A stretch of 64,000 nt of DNA from assembly GCF_003143855.1 (NCBI RefSeq), contig NZ_QFRK01000006.1:182048-246047 (forward strand). Reading direction: 5' to 3'. The first letter of the stretch is position 1, and each line of letters begins with the position of its first letter. Source of the stretch: Streptomyces sp. NWU339 (GTDB lineage: Bacteria; Actinomycetota; Actinomycetes; Streptomycetales; Streptomycetaceae). Below, piece after piece: positions 32,728-41,603 of this stretch. The notes under the pieces are model-generated. The model searched no databases and was not told the DNA's origin. It was given only the letters and a program-made list of their open reading frames with translations. The position numbers were made by a program, and so were the translations under genes.

Positions 32728-32929
32728 ATGCTTCCACGATCGAGGAGGAGGACACGGGGCGCGCTGACACGGTGGGGCAGGATCAGCACGCCGGATACGG
32801 CCGACCGGCTCACCGCGCGCCACCACCTGAGAGTGCCTACGCTTGAGTGGTAGCCGCCGGGCAGGCGGGGGGTTCCGCATTGAGCGGGTGGCGGTTCAGC
32901 TCTCTACAGCACCAGAAGGCGGTCCAGCC

Positions 32930-33286
32930 ATGGCCACTGCATCCGAGACCCCTGTACTCGACACGATCGCCGCCATGACGATCGATTCCATCGAGCACTG
33001 CCACATGGACGAGCGAACGCTCATCCAGGCTCGCATTGCCGCACTTGTGGCGATGGACGCACCGGCGGTCTCCTACCTGGCCCACATCAACCCCGCGATC
33101 AAAGCCGACTTCACGGTCGAACAGTTGCAGGACCTCCTCGTCGCCATCGCCCCCGTCGTGGGGACAGCGCGCGTCATGTCGGCGGCGGGCCACATCGCCC
33201 GGGCGTTCGGTGTCACACTCGCACTGGCCGACAGCGAAGCCGAAGCCATAGCCCAAGCCGAAGCCGACAGCCGCAGCACCTCCTAG
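32930..33286 (+). CDS. Carboxymuconolactone decarboxylase (AhpD-fold) family protein without the CxxC pair
   Basis: A 118-aa all-helical protein resembling small Streptomyces CMD-family proteins: ETPVLDTIAAMTIDSIEHCH, then TLIQARIAALVAMDAPAVSYL and LLVAIAPVVGTARVMSAAG. The redox CxxC and the proton-relay His of AhpD are missing, so peroxidase reductant activity is not expected. The ATG at 32930 gives the family start and is preceded by AAGGCGG. It is the last gene before density returns to normal. Confidence 0.65.
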   Translation: MATASETPVLDTIAAMTIDSIEHCHMDERTLIQARIAALVAMDAPAVSYLAHINPAIKADFTVEQLQDLLVAIAPVVGTARVMSAAGHIARAFGVTLALADSEAEAIAQAEADSRSTS

Positions 33287-33489
33287 ACGGTCCCGTGAAC
33301 CGTTCCGGGTTTGGTCGAGACTCCGGGTGGTGACTGTGGCCTGGGATTTCGTGCCGATTCGACCGACCCGACCGACGCGGCGCTGCCTGCCGTGGAGGGT
33401 GCGAAGGACCTGTGGTGGCGGGTGCGGTGCGTCTGCCGCAGGGTGGGAGCACCCGGCCGGGGCTCCCACCGCAAGGGGTCTCAGCGGCG

Positions 33490-33520
33490 AGGGGAGGGCC
33501 GGACTGTCCGGCCCTCCCCT
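33490..33520 (-). terminator. Perfect hairpin terminator after the M28 peptidase
   Basis: AGGGGAGGGCCGGA and TCCGGCCCTCCCCT form a 14-bp stem with a CTG/CAG loop, 15 bases beyond the peptidase stop. Confidence 0.85.
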
Positions 33521-33534
33521 GTGTGTGCCGGGAG

Positions 33535-35076
33535 TTACTCGGTGACCTCGTGGTCGTGGCCCTCGTGCAGGCCGCCGCCACTGCCCGCCGAGCCCTTGGT
33601 GTTCCGCGGCGCCACCGGCTTGCTCAGAAGGCTGGTGTCCCAGGCGTACTGGCCCGCCGCGTTGGCGATGACGTCGATGTTGACGTCGAACGCCTTCATG
33701 TCGATGTTCTTCAGGTTGTCGCAGGCGGCGTGGTAGCAGGCGTCGTACGCGACACCGACCTTGCCGCCGTACGCCTTCGCCTGCTCGGCCGTCTTGATGC
33801 CCTCGGCGCCGGTGAAGGTGCCGCCCGAGGGGATGCCCACCTCGATGAACGGCCCGTAGTCCGACCGGCCGGTGAAGTCGGTGCCCTCGTGCGGGATGCG
33901 CCGGCTGTCCAGGTAGTCGGTGATCTGCCGCTCCAACTGCGCCGAGCCCTCCGGGCCGGGGCCGGCACCGACCTGGTCGGAGTCGTCGCCGTCGTAGACG
34001 AACTGGGCGTAGTTCGGCGAGGCGATCATGTCGAAGTTCAGGTACAGCTTGACCTTCGCACGGTCCGCCGCCGAGAGGCTGTCGACGTACGCCTCCGAGC
34101 CCAGCAGGCCGAACTCCTCAGCCGACCACCAGGCGAAGCGCACCTTGTTCTTGGTCTTCTCGTGGGCGAGGTTCAGGGCCACCTCGAGGATGCCGGCGGA
34201 GCCGGAGCCGTTGTCGTTGATGCCCGGGCCGTCCGCCACCGAGTCCAGGTGGGCGCCGAACATCACCACGTTGTCGGCGACGCCGCCCTTGGTCTCGGCG
34301 ATCACGTTGTAGGTGCGCCGGGTCTCCGAGAAGGTGCGGATCTCCAGGTTGACGGTCACCGCGCCGGCAGCGGCCTTGGCCGCGAGCGCCTCGCCGTCCG
34401 CCTGCGTGACGCCGCCTGTCGGGATCTTGGCGACGGCGGGGTCTCCCAGGGTGCCGTTGAGCGCGCCCTCGGTGTTGTTGTAGATGATCGCGCCGACCGC
34501 GCCCGCACCGGCGGCGGTCTCCTGCTTCTCCGCGAAGGTGCAGCCGCCGCGCTTGATCAGCGCGATCTTGCCGGTGAACGTCTCGGGGGCGTAGTCCCCC
34601 GGCTCGCAGCCGGTGGTGTCGTCGACCGGCACCACCGCGACCGGGGCGGTGATGCCGCCCACCGGGCTGTTGGCGGAGTACGTCATGGCGGTCACCGGGA
34701 CGTCCTGCTGCTGCGGCGACACCACCCGCATGCTCTGCGCCAGCGTCTCGGTGAACGGGAAGTCGAACTCGTTCCGGGTCACCGAGTACCCGGCCTTCCG
34801 CAGCAGGCCTTCGACGTACTCGGCCGACTTCCGGTGTCCCTCCGACCCGGCCACCCGGGTGTTCCCGTTCTTGTCGGCGATCCGCTGGAACTGCTTCAGA
34901 TGCTCGTGGGCATCCTTGGCGTCGCTCTTCTTGACGAGCTTATTCGCGAGCTTGGCAGCCTCCTTGGCAGGGTTGCTGTGGGCGGAGGCGGTGCCCGAAC
35001 CGATCAGCAGCAGCGGCGTTATGAGCCCTGCGACGGATACGGCGACTACCGTGGTGCGGCGGTTCCGAGCGTTCAA
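33535..35076 (-). CDS. Secreted M28 family zinc aminopeptidase with PA domain
   Basis: A 513-aa exported protein. It has a signal peptide (VVAVSVAGLITPLLLIGSGTASA), a protease-associated domain near residues 130-245 (IALIKRGGCTFAEKQETAAGAGAVG), then the M28 catalytic domain. The zinc ligands and catalytic acid are visible: His in FGAHLDSV, bridging Asp in GINDNGSG, Glu-Glu in WWSAEEFG, Asp in NFDMIASPN and His in CYHAACDN. It resembles the Streptomyces griseus aminopeptidase (SGAP) family, which removes N-terminal hydrophobic residues. A TTG start at 35076 has GGAAGG seven bases before it. The C-terminus ends in a His/Glu-rich stretch (GLHEGHDHEVTE). Confidence 0.93.
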   Translation of the reverse strand: MNARNRRTTVVAVSVAGLITPLLLIGSGTASAHSNPAKEAAKLANKLVKKSDAKDAHEHLKQFQRIADKNGNTRVAGSEGHRKSAEYVEGLLRKAGYSVTRNEFDFPFTETLAQSMRVVSPQQQDVPVTAMTYSANSPVGGITAPVAVVPVDDTTGCEPGDYAPETFTGKIALIKRGGCTFAEKQETAAGAGAVGAIIYNNTEGALNGTLGDPAVAKIPTGGVTQADGEALAAKAAAGAVTVNLEIRTFSETRRTYNVIAETKGGVADNVVMFGAHLDSVADGPGINDNGSGSAGILEVALNLAHEKTKNKVRFAWWSAEEFGLLGSEAYVDSLSAADRAKVKLYLNFDMIASPNYAQFVYDGDDSDQVGAGPGPEGSAQLERQITDYLDSRRIPHEGTDFTGRSDYGPFIEVGIPSGGTFTGAEGIKTAEQAKAYGGKVGVAYDACYHAACDNLKNIDMKAFDVNIDVIANAAGQYAWDTSLLSKPVAPRNTKGSAGSGGGLHEGHDHEVTE

Positions 35077-35400
35077 AGCGCTTCCTTCCGGCGGTCCATG
35101 AGAAATGGGCGTAAAACCGAAACAGGCCGAACGACGTGCGGCGGTACTCCGGACAGGCAGGGATGGCTGGATCGCTCTGCCCCTGCCACCGGCAAGGAGA
35201 AAGGTATCTGCTCACTAAACGCTTGGTAATGGGTTGACGGGAATCTTCGGTGCCGACACCACCCGTACGCACCGATCGGCCGCCGGCCCGGCGAAGTTGA
35301 CTGGAAGTCACCGGCACCGGCCAGTGCCACACCGGGCGACGTTCGCCCCGTGGCGGTGTGTCACCCGGTTGCCGTGCCCTGTTCCCTGCGGAGGGTTCTG
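35077..35400 (-). other. Upstream region of the M28 peptidase gene
   Basis: About 320 non-coding bases, A/T-rich around 35205-35235 on the minus strand (ATTACCAAGCGTTTAGTGAG), where a promoter is likely. No box pair with clear spacing was seen. Confidence 0.35.
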
Positions 35401-36081
35401 TCAGGCCGCCCCGGCGGCGGTGAGCACCTCGTCCGCCAGCGGCTTGTCGAGGGCCGCGTGGACCAGGCCGTCCGCCAGCCGGGGCATCTCGCGGGCGGAA
35501 ACGAGGCTGCTCAGCCTGTCGGGCGAGGCCGGCAGCCCGAGCCGCCGGGCGCCGTCCAGTGCCTTGCGGTCGATGTACGGCGCGTACTCCGGCCACACGC
35601 CCTGCACATCACGCAGGAAGATGTCGACCCCGGTGGGCCCGATCCCGGGTATGCCCATCAGGGCCTTCTTCGGGTCGGGTTCCTCACGCAGCCGGCGCAG
35701 ATCGCCGCCGTGGCGCTCCAGCAGCAGTTCGGCTCCCTTGCCCAGCATCGTGGAGGTCCGCTCGTCGTAGCGCCGGTAGCCGCCCTCGCCGAGTGCGTCG
35801 ACGCGCTGCTGCCAGGAGGCGTCCGCCATCGCCCGCGGGGTGCGCATGCCGGCGTCGAACAGCGCCCTGGCCGCCGCCACCGCGGTGCCGGACCTGATGG
35901 GAGCGCTGAGGAGGATCGCGAGCACGAGCGTCTGGTACAGCGGCGCCGGGGTGTTGCGCAGCCGGATGCCCGCCTGCGCCGCATAGGTGCGCCGCTGCCG
36001 GTCGAGCAGTGCGCGCGCCACGGCTTCGTCCGTCGCGCCGGCCGTCTTTTCACCGGCCTTCCCCGTGGTTTTCGTAGTCAT
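35401..36081 (-). CDS. HhH-GPD-like (endonuclease III-type) protein
   Basis: A 226-aa protein with a helix-hairpin-helix-like loop KKALMGIPGIGPTGVDIFLRD and a following Asp in PEYAPYIDRKALDGARRLG, similar to the HhH-GPD fold of base-excision glycosylases. The early segment LYQTLVLAILLSAPIRSGTAVAAARALF fits the first half of that fold. The catalytic Lys (LPGVGRKTA in Nth) is replaced by Thr-Gly-Val, and no FeS Cys cluster is present. Enzyme activity is doubtful. The start is uncertain (36081, or an ATG at 36096). Confidence 0.7.
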   Translation of the reverse strand: MTTKTTGKAGEKTAGATDEAVARALLDRQRRTYAAQAGIRLRNTPAPLYQTLVLAILLSAPIRSGTAVAAARALFDAGMRTPRAMADASWQQRVDALGEGGYRRYDERTSTMLGKGAELLLERHGGDLRRLREEPDPKKALMGIPGIGPTGVDIFLRDVQGVWPEYAPYIDRKALDGARRLGLPASPDRLSSLVSAREMPRLADGLVHAALDKPLADEVLTAAGAA

Positions 36082-36532
36082 CGTCCGGTCACCCATTCGA
36101 CGGTTCAGCGGTTCACCGGTGAGTCGGTCCCCCGGCTTTCCCATGGGAGGCGTCACCCACCTCGTTCGAGTACCCCTCCTCGTTCGATGAGTTCCTGCCG
36201 GGTCGCGGGTCTGTTCCGGTGAGCGTCACAGGACGTCGTACGACGCCGCCCGCCCGTCGCCGACCTGGCCACCTGGCAGTCCCTCCGGGACGAGCTGCTG
36301 GTCCGGGAGAAGGCCACACCCGCGAGGGCGACGCCCTCGCTGCCCCGGGCCCGACGACGGTTCTCACCTCGGACCCCGGGGATCCCATCGCCCCGTGCGG
36401 CTCTCGCATCACCGTCATCATGGTCTGACGCCGACATCCCGAAGGGGTCGCACGGCTTCGCGGATCGTTCGGTGGCGCACCACCTGCTGGAAGAGGACGC
36501 TGGATGCAGGAGCGACGTGATGGAGAGACCCC
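36082..36532. other. Intergenic stretch, no gene supported
   Basis: About 450 bases between the divergent HhH-GPD-like gene and the small LapA-like gene. Open frames here have no ribosome site. No regulatory element was recognised apart from the GGAGAG that serves the gene at 36533. Confidence 0.35.
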
Positions 36533-36787
36533 ATGACTCGGACCAGTACAAGCCGCAAGGCGCACACACCGTTCTTTTCCCGCCCCGGCGTCCGCCGCCT
36601 CACGCCGTTCGTCCTGATCACCGCGATCGCTCTGATCTTCATCTTCGAGAACCGCACGACTGTCGAGATCCGGCTTCTCATTCCGATGGTGACCATGCTG
36701 CTGTGGGGCGCCCTCCTGATCGCCTGGGGCCTCGGCATGCTCGCCTGCCTCTTCACCGTGCGCCGACGCTCGAACCGGCGCTCATGA
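36533..36787 (+). CDS. Small LapA-domain-like membrane protein
   Basis: An 84-aa protein with two membrane helices (LTPFVLITAIALIFIFENRT and TMLLWGALLIAWGLGMLACL) and a conserved EN(R)T-VEIRLLIP turn, matching the DUF1049/LapA pattern. GGAGAG lies at good distance from the ATG. Family members sit in the inner membrane; the role in Gram-positives is unknown. It heads a row of four small plus-strand genes. Confidence 0.75.
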   Translation: MTRTSTSRKAHTPFFSRPGVRRLTPFVLITAIALIFIFENRTTVEIRLLIPMVTMLLWGALLIAWGLGMLACLFTVRRRSNRRS

Positions 36788-36900
36788 CGGAGGGGTGAGT
36801 TCCTGCGGCGGCACCGCGTCCCTCCCGAACGGTTTACCGTCGGCGGTGCGGGCTACGCGGGCGGTGCGACATACCGCCGACGCAGGACCCGGAGGTTCCC

Positions 36901-37326
36901 ATGACCACGCGGATACGTGACGTGATGTCGCCCGGCACGGCCGCCGTCGAGCCCATGACCACGGTGGCGCGAGCCGCCCGGCTGATGCGTGAGCAGGACA
37001 TCGGCGACGTCCTGGTGACGTACGACTGTGATCTGTTCGGCATGCTCACCGACCGGGACATCGTGATCCGGACCCTCGCCGAGGGCCTCGACCCCGCCGT
37101 CACGTCCGTCGGCTCGGTGTGCACCCGCCCGCCGGTGGTGACCCTGGCGCCGGACGACACCACCGATCACGCGATCGAACTGATGCGGCAGTACGCCGTG
37201 CGTCGCCTGCCGGTGGTGGAGCACGGTGGCTGCCCGGTCGGCATCGTCAGTCTCGGCGACCTCGCCACCACCGACGACCCGCACTCGGCCCTGGCGGATG
37301 TCAGCAGGGCCGCCCCCAACCGTTGA
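36901..37326 (+). CDS. Two-CBS-domain protein
   Basis: A 141-aa cytoplasmic protein made of a CBS pair. The first is IRDVMSPGTAAVEPMTTV..IGDVLVTYDCDLFGMLTDRDIV, the second SVCTRPPVVTLAPDDTTDHA..RRLPVVEHGGCPVGIVSLGDL. CBS pairs bind adenine nucleotides and signal energy state. Stand-alone copies are frequent in Streptomyces stress regions. GGAGG stands six bases before the ATG. Confidence 0.88.
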   Translation: MTTRIRDVMSPGTAAVEPMTTVARAARLMREQDIGDVLVTYDCDLFGMLTDRDIVIRTLAEGLDPAVTSVGSVCTRPPVVTLAPDDTTDHAIELMRQYAVRRLPVVEHGGCPVGIVSLGDLATTDDPHSALADVSRAAPNR

Positions 37327-37338
37327 CGGAGGTGCAAC

Positions 37339-37680
37339 GTGCGCGACGAAGAGCCCGACGTGACGACACGGGAGGCCCCGAGGGCGCGCTCCGGGTCGAT
37401 CGGCCGGCGTTGGCCGCGAACGGGTACCGAACCGATCACCGCCCGCAGTCCGCTCCGGCTGCGGCTGCTGCTGGCGGGTGCCTTCCTGCCGCTCTTCACC
37501 GCGGCGGCCGTGCTCTTCGGCCTCTGGGCGGCGGAATCCGGGCCCGGCGACAGCCCCGGCCGCGGCGAGCTGGTCGTGATCACGGTCGTATGCGGTGTGC
37601 TCGCCCTGTCGGCGGCGGCCGATCTGTGGGTCGTGATCCGTCGGCTGCGGCGCGAGCGGGAAGCAGGCGCCTCAAGGTAG
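37339..37680 (+). CDS. Small two-helix membrane protein
   Basis: A 113-aa protein with an N-terminal R-T-G-T-E-P-I-T-A-R-S-P-L-R-L-R-L segment before two membrane helices (LLLAGAFLPLFTAAAVLFGLW and VITVVCGVLALSAAADLWVVI). This pattern is seen in uncharacterised streptomycete membrane proteins. The GTG start has GGAGGTG upstream. It follows the CBS gene by 12 bases, so the two are likely co-transcribed. Confidence 0.72.
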   Translation: MRDEEPDVTTREAPRARSGSIGRRWPRTGTEPITARSPLRLRLLLAGAFLPLFTAAAVLFGLWAAESGPGDSPGRGELVVITVVCGVLALSAAADLWVVIRRLRREREAGASR

Positions 37681-37687
37681 CGGGGCA

Positions 37688-38365
37688 GTGAGGAAAAGGG
37701 TGAGGCGGATGTTCTCCCGAGTGTGCACGGTGCCCGCCGACGACATCGAGCTGACGGGCGACCTCGACGTGCCGACGCCCGCGCGGGCGGTCGTGCTGTT
37801 CGCGCACGGCAGTGGCAGCTCCCGGCACAGCCCGCGCAACCGTGCGGTCGCCGCCGAACTGCGTACCGCGGGGCTCGGCACCCTGCTGATCGACCTGCTC
37901 ACCGAGGAGGAGGAGCTGCGTGACACGGCGACCGGCGAGCATCGCTTCGACATCGCCCTGCTGGCCCGCCGTCTGGTGGCCGCGATCGACTGGCTCGAGG
38001 TCCGGTCCGAGACCCGGGGCCTTCCCGTCGCCCTGTTCGGCGCCAGTACCGGTGCGGGCGCGGCCCTGGTCGCCGCCGCCGAGCGGCCCGCCCGGGTGCT
38101 GACCGTGGTGTCGCGCGGCGGACGGCCGGACCTGGCGGGCGACGCCCTGGAAGCCGTACGGATGCCGGTCCTGCTGATCGTCGGCGGACGGGACGACCAG
38201 GTGATACGGCTCAACCAGGAGGCGGCCCGCAGGCTGAGCGGTCCGCACACCCTGCGGATCGTGCCGGGTGCCACCCACCTGTTCGAGGAGCCCGGCGCGC
38301 TGGAACAGGTCGCCGAGGCCGCCCGCCGGTGGTGCGACGAACAGCTGCGGGCCGCGGCCGGCTGA
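37688..38365 (+). CDS. Alpha/beta hydrolase (dienelactone-hydrolase-like)
   Basis: About 225 aa with the hydrolase nucleophile elbow GASTGAG (Ser), oxyanion-side segment LFAHGSGSSRHSPRNRAVA, acid Asp in LLIVGGRDDQVI and His in PGATHLFEEPG, so a full triad is present. It resembles the Streptomyces phosphoribosyltransferase-linked or stress-region hydrolases; the substrate is unknown. Three starts are possible (GTG 37688, GTG 37700, ATG 37709), each with only a weak ribosome site. It begins eight bases after the previous gene. Confidence 0.8.
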   Translation: MRKRVRRMFSRVCTVPADDIELTGDLDVPTPARAVVLFAHGSGSSRHSPRNRAVAAELRTAGLGTLLIDLLTEEEELRDTATGEHRFDIALLARRLVAAIDWLEVRSETRGLPVALFGASTGAGAALVAAAERPARVLTVVSRGGRPDLAGDALEAVRMPVLLIVGGRDDQVIRLNQEAARRLSGPHTLRIVPGATHLFEEPGALEQVAEAARRWCDEQLRAAAG

Positions 38366-38379
38366 GGGGCCCGGGACAG

Positions 38380-39142
38380 CCGTCCACCTCGGATCCGGGC
38401 CCGGTCGACGGCTTCGGGGGCCGCGTCGCGCAGCCAGTGGCGCCCAGGCCCCCGGCCGAAGAGGAAGCCGGCGGCGTCCTCCGCGTCCGCCCCACATCTG
38501 CGGCACTTCGACCGGCGCGGCGACGGCCGCGTCGAAGCCGGCGTCACGCAGGACGTGTGTGGTGCGTGCGGGGTCCGCGAAGGAGGCGGGGCCGGCCTCC
38601 GTCTCCTCGGACGGATCGGGCAGGAGCACGTGCTCGGCGACGGCTGCGAAGATCACCGACTGGTCCGTCCGGTCGAAGGACCGCGGGCGGACGAAGGCGA
38701 GCCGTCCGCCCGGCCGCAGGGCGTGTCCGATGTGCGCGAACACGGTGACCGGATCGGCGAAGGACATGACTCCGAAACGGCTCAGGGCGACGTCGGAGGC
38801 GGCGTCCTCGAACGGGTGCACCTGGACGTCTGCCTGGAGGGGGGAGACGTGGTCGAGGTGTTCCGCGGCGACGCTCGCGCGAGTCCGCTCCAGCATGGGC
38901 GCGGACAGGTGGACGCCGACAGCACGGTCCGCGGTGCGGCGGCCGGCCGGGTCAGGTGTGCGGTGCCGCAGCCGATGTCGAGGACCCTGTCCGTGTCCTG
39001 GATGCGGGCGGCGTCCAGGAGCAGGGTGTTGGCGAGGGTCGTTGAGTGCGTCGTGGCGCGACCGGTGTCCGGCCCGGTGCCGGCCCTCGTAGCCGTTCCA
39101 CGCCTCGGACTGACGGGTGATCACGACCCGGTTCTCGGCCAT
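38380..39142 (-). pseudogene. SAM-dependent methyltransferase, broken by at least three frameshifts
   Basis: From the ATG at 39142 the frame reads as a class I methyltransferase (MAENRVVITRQSEAWNGYEG). The SAM-binding part (NTLLLDAARI then RVLDIGCGTAHL) lies in a second frame from about 39060 to 38960. The protein then returns to the first frame (RAVGVHLSAPMLERTRASVA, SRFGVMSFADPVTVFAHIGH, ALRPGGRLAF). Near 38490-38500 similarity moves again to another frame (DAEDAAGFLFGRGPGRHWLRD). The three pieces together cover the whole domain. The 3' end runs up against the convergent hydrolase gene. Confidence 0.75.
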
Positions 39143-39245
39143 ACCTTCCGTGGTGCCGCACAAGGCGTCCGGGCGGTCCGTGGCGTCCCGCTCGGACCTC
39201 CGGTCACACCCCTGGAGTTCATGTATATAAATAGCGTTCACTGCC

Positions 39246-39274
39246 TTGATGAGCGGAGTGTCTGTGCGTAGAGT
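39246..39274 (+). promoter_or_regulatory. Likely HrdB-type promoter of the sugar ABC operon
   Basis: TTGATG (39246-39251) and TAGAGT (39269-39274) are separated by exactly 17 bases and lie 39 bases before the solute-binding-protein start. An A/T-rich stretch (TGTATATAAATAG, 39222-39234), unusual for this genome, lies just upstream and may be an operator or UP-like element. Confidence 0.55.
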
Positions 39275-39312
39275 CCGTTCACCTCGCCCGTACGGACTGG
39301 ACGGAGCCACCC

Positions 39313-40665
39313 GTGTCGAAACAACTCCGTAAGCCAAGAGGAGGGCGGCAGTTCGGCACCATCGCCGCCGTTCTTGCCGTAGCCGCTGCCACCGCCACCG
39401 GGTGCTCCTCGGGCGGGACAGGCCAACAGCAGGACGAGTCACAGCCGTTGGAGGTCTGGATCCGGCAGGACGCCGGCAGCCCCTCCGCGGAATCGGCCGA
39501 GGCTCTCACCAAGGCGTTCACCCGGGAGACCGGTGTCAAGGCGAAACTGGTCGCCGTCGGTGTGACGGACTTCGAGACCAAGCTCCAACAGCGCACCGCA
39601 CAGAAGGACCTGCCGGACATCGTCATCAACGACACCGGTCAGTTGGGAAACCTGGTGACCCAGGGGCTGGTCCGTGAGGTCGACCGCGAGGGCGTGGCCG
39701 GCAGCGCCGATCTCGCCGACCGGGCCTGGGAGGCGGCGCAGGGCTACGACGGCAAGTACTACGGCGTGCCTTTCAACTCACAGGCCTTCGCGCTGCTGAT
39801 ACGCAAGGACTGGCGGGAGGAGGTGGGCGCGGAGACACCCGGGTCGTGGGACGAACTCACCGAGCTGGCCATGAAGTTCACCAAGGAGGACCCGGACGGC
39901 AACGGCAAGGACGACACCGCCGGCATGGTGATACCGGGGACCACCACCCGCGGCTATCTGACCTGGTGGTTCTCCACCATGCTGTGGTCGGAGGGCGGCG
40001 ACTTCGTCAAGAAGCAGGGCGACGGCTACGTGCCCGCGATCGACGAGCCCGCGTCGGTCAAGGCCGTCGAGAAGCTGCAGGCGATGTTCTGCGACTCCAA
40101 GGTCGCCCAGCCCGGCGCCAGTACCGCCGACTCCTCCACCACGCACACCGTCTTCGAAAGCGGCAAGGGCGGCATCTATCTGACCGGCCCCTACATGCTG
40201 CCGCGCTTCGACGGGGCGCTCGGCAAGGACAAGTACGAGGTCGTCGCGCCCCCGCCGGGCGCCGGCGGCGAGACCGTCCTGGCGGAGGGCGAGAACGTCT
40301 ACATGATGGCCGGCTCGGCCAACGAGAAGGGCCAGCAGGAGTTCGCCGAGTTCGCCGCCTCCCCGGCGGGCCAGAAGATCGGCCTCGGGGTCGACAACGG
40401 CGGCATCATCGTCCGGCTGCCCGTCAACACCAAGGTGGACGGAGCCACCGAACGGAAGGATCCGCGCTGGGACACCTTCCAGCAGGTCTACAACGAGTCC
40501 GGCCGCAACGCGCCGGCCCTGCCCAACTGGGCCACCATCCGGCAGATCTCCGCCGAGGGCCTCAACGGCGTCGTCTCCGACTGCGCGCGCGACGTGACCA
40601 AGGCGATGGGCGACCTGGCCGACGAGTTCGACGCGGAGCTCGAGAAGCAGGAGGCCAAGGGCTGA
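39313..40665 (+). CDS. Extracellular solute-binding lipoprotein of a sugar ABC importer
   Basis: A 450-aa CUT1-type binding protein. The signal ends in the lipobox ATGC (AAATATGCSSGG), followed by the two-lobe fold with ETGVKAKLVAVGVTDFETKLQQ, LPDIVINDTGQL and GVPFNSQAFALLIRKDW, and the typical GGIYLTGPYMLPRF. The GTG start at 39313 has GGAG six bases upstream. The ligand is probably an oligosaccharide or related polyol, which cannot be told from sequence. The stop overlaps the start of the first permease (TGATG). Confidence 0.92.
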   Translation: MSKQLRKPRGGRQFGTIAAVLAVAAATATGCSSGGTGQQQDESQPLEVWIRQDAGSPSAESAEALTKAFTRETGVKAKLVAVGVTDFETKLQQRTAQKDLPDIVINDTGQLGNLVTQGLVREVDREGVAGSADLADRAWEAAQGYDGKYYGVPFNSQAFALLIRKDWREEVGAETPGSWDELTELAMKFTKEDPDGNGKDDTAGMVIPGTTTRGYLTWWFSTMLWSEGGDFVKKQGDGYVPAIDEPASVKAVEKLQAMFCDSKVAQPGASTADSSTTHTVFESGKGGIYLTGPYMLPRFDGALGKDKYEVVAPPPGAGGETVLAEGENVYMMAGSANEKGQQEFAEFAASPAGQKIGLGVDNGGIIVRLPVNTKVDGATERKDPRWDTFQQVYNESGRNAPALPNWATIRQISAEGLNGVVSDCARDVTKAMGDLADEFDAELEKQEAKG

Positions 40666-41603
40666 TGACGGTGACCGAGGCACGGACGTCACCAGGGCCC
40701 GACACCCGGCGTCCGCTCCGTACGGGACCACCGGTGAAGGCACGGTTGCGCCGGGCCGCGACGCCATGGCTCTTCCTGGCCCCGGCCCTGCTGCTCTTCC
40801 TCTACTTCAAGTTCATTCCCATGGCCCAGGCCGTGCGGATGAGCTTCGAGGAAGTCCGGCCGTTCCTCGGTAACACCTATGTCGGCGGCGCGAACTACTC
40901 CGAGATCGCGGGGAGCGCCGACTTCGGGGCCGCGGTGTGGCACACGGTGGTGCTCGCCGTGGCCACGACCGCCGGCTCGATCGTGCTCGGACTGGTCCTG
41001 GCTCTGCTGCTGGAGGGCCGGACCCGGTCCCTGTGGTTCGTCCGGTCGGCGATCTTCCTGCCGGTGGTCACGGCCATGGCGGTGGTGGCCGAGGTGTGGC
41101 GGGTCATGTACTACCCGGCCCAGGGCGGTGCGCTGAACTCGGTGCTCTCCCTCTTCGGTCTGGGGCCCAGCGAGTTCCTCAACTCGCCGGACAGCTCACT
41201 GGCGTCCATCGCCTTCGTGGGCATCTGGCGGGGCGCCCCGTACGACATGATGATCTTCCTGGCGGGGCTGGCGGGCGTGGACCGGGTGCTGTACGAGGCG
41301 TCGGCGGTCGACGGCGCCTCGCGCTTCCGCCGGATCTGGCACGTCACCCTGCCCGGGCTGCGGCCGGTGTTCGCGATTCTGCTGACCCTGGCCGCGATCC
41401 GGGGGCTGCGGATCTTCACCGAGGTGTTCCTGCTCACCAACGGCGGGCCCGACGGCTCGACGGAGGTACTGCTGACACTCACGTACAAGCTCGGGCTGGA
41501 ACGCAACGAGCTGGGGGTCGCGGCGGCCGGAACCGTCCTGCTGTTCCTGGTGCTGCTGGTGCTGACCGTCGCGTCGCGACTGCGCCGGAGGGAGACCCGA
41601 TGA
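40665..41603 (+). CDS. Sugar ABC importer permease 1 (MalF-like)
   Basis: A 312-aa inner-membrane protein with six predicted helices and the EAA loop YEASAVDGASRFRRIWHVTLPGL that contacts the ATPase. The start was chosen at the ATG inside the TGATG junction with the binding-protein gene. Its own stop overlaps permease 2 (ATGA). No ATP-binding gene follows, so it probably shares the multi-operon ATPase MsiK used by most Streptomyces CUT1 importers. Confidence 0.92.
   Translation: MTVTEARTSPGPDTRRPLRTGPPVKARLRRAATPWLFLAPALLLFLYFKFIPMAQAVRMSFEEVRPFLGNTYVGGANYSEIAGSADFGAAVWHTVVLAVATTAGSIVLGLVLALLLEGRTRSLWFVRSAIFLPVVTAMAVVAEVWRVMYYPAQGGALNSVLSLFGLGPSEFLNSPDSSLASIAFVGIWRGAPYDMMIFLAGLAGVDRVLYEASAVDGASRFRRIWHVTLPGLRPVFAILLTLAAIRGLRIFTEVFLLTNGGPDGSTEVLLTLTYKLGLERNELGVAAAGTVLLFLVLLVLTVASRLRRRETR

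Noticed and set aside
36153..36569. 138- and 150-codon minus-strand frames
   Set aside because: No ribosome site or domain, and arginine/serine-rich translations typical of non-coding GC-rich DNA.
37580..39442. 620-codon minus-strand frame
   Set aside because: Only parts between 38,500 and 39,142 resemble a methyltransferase; the rest runs antisense through the hydrolase gene. It was recorded as a pseudogene instead.
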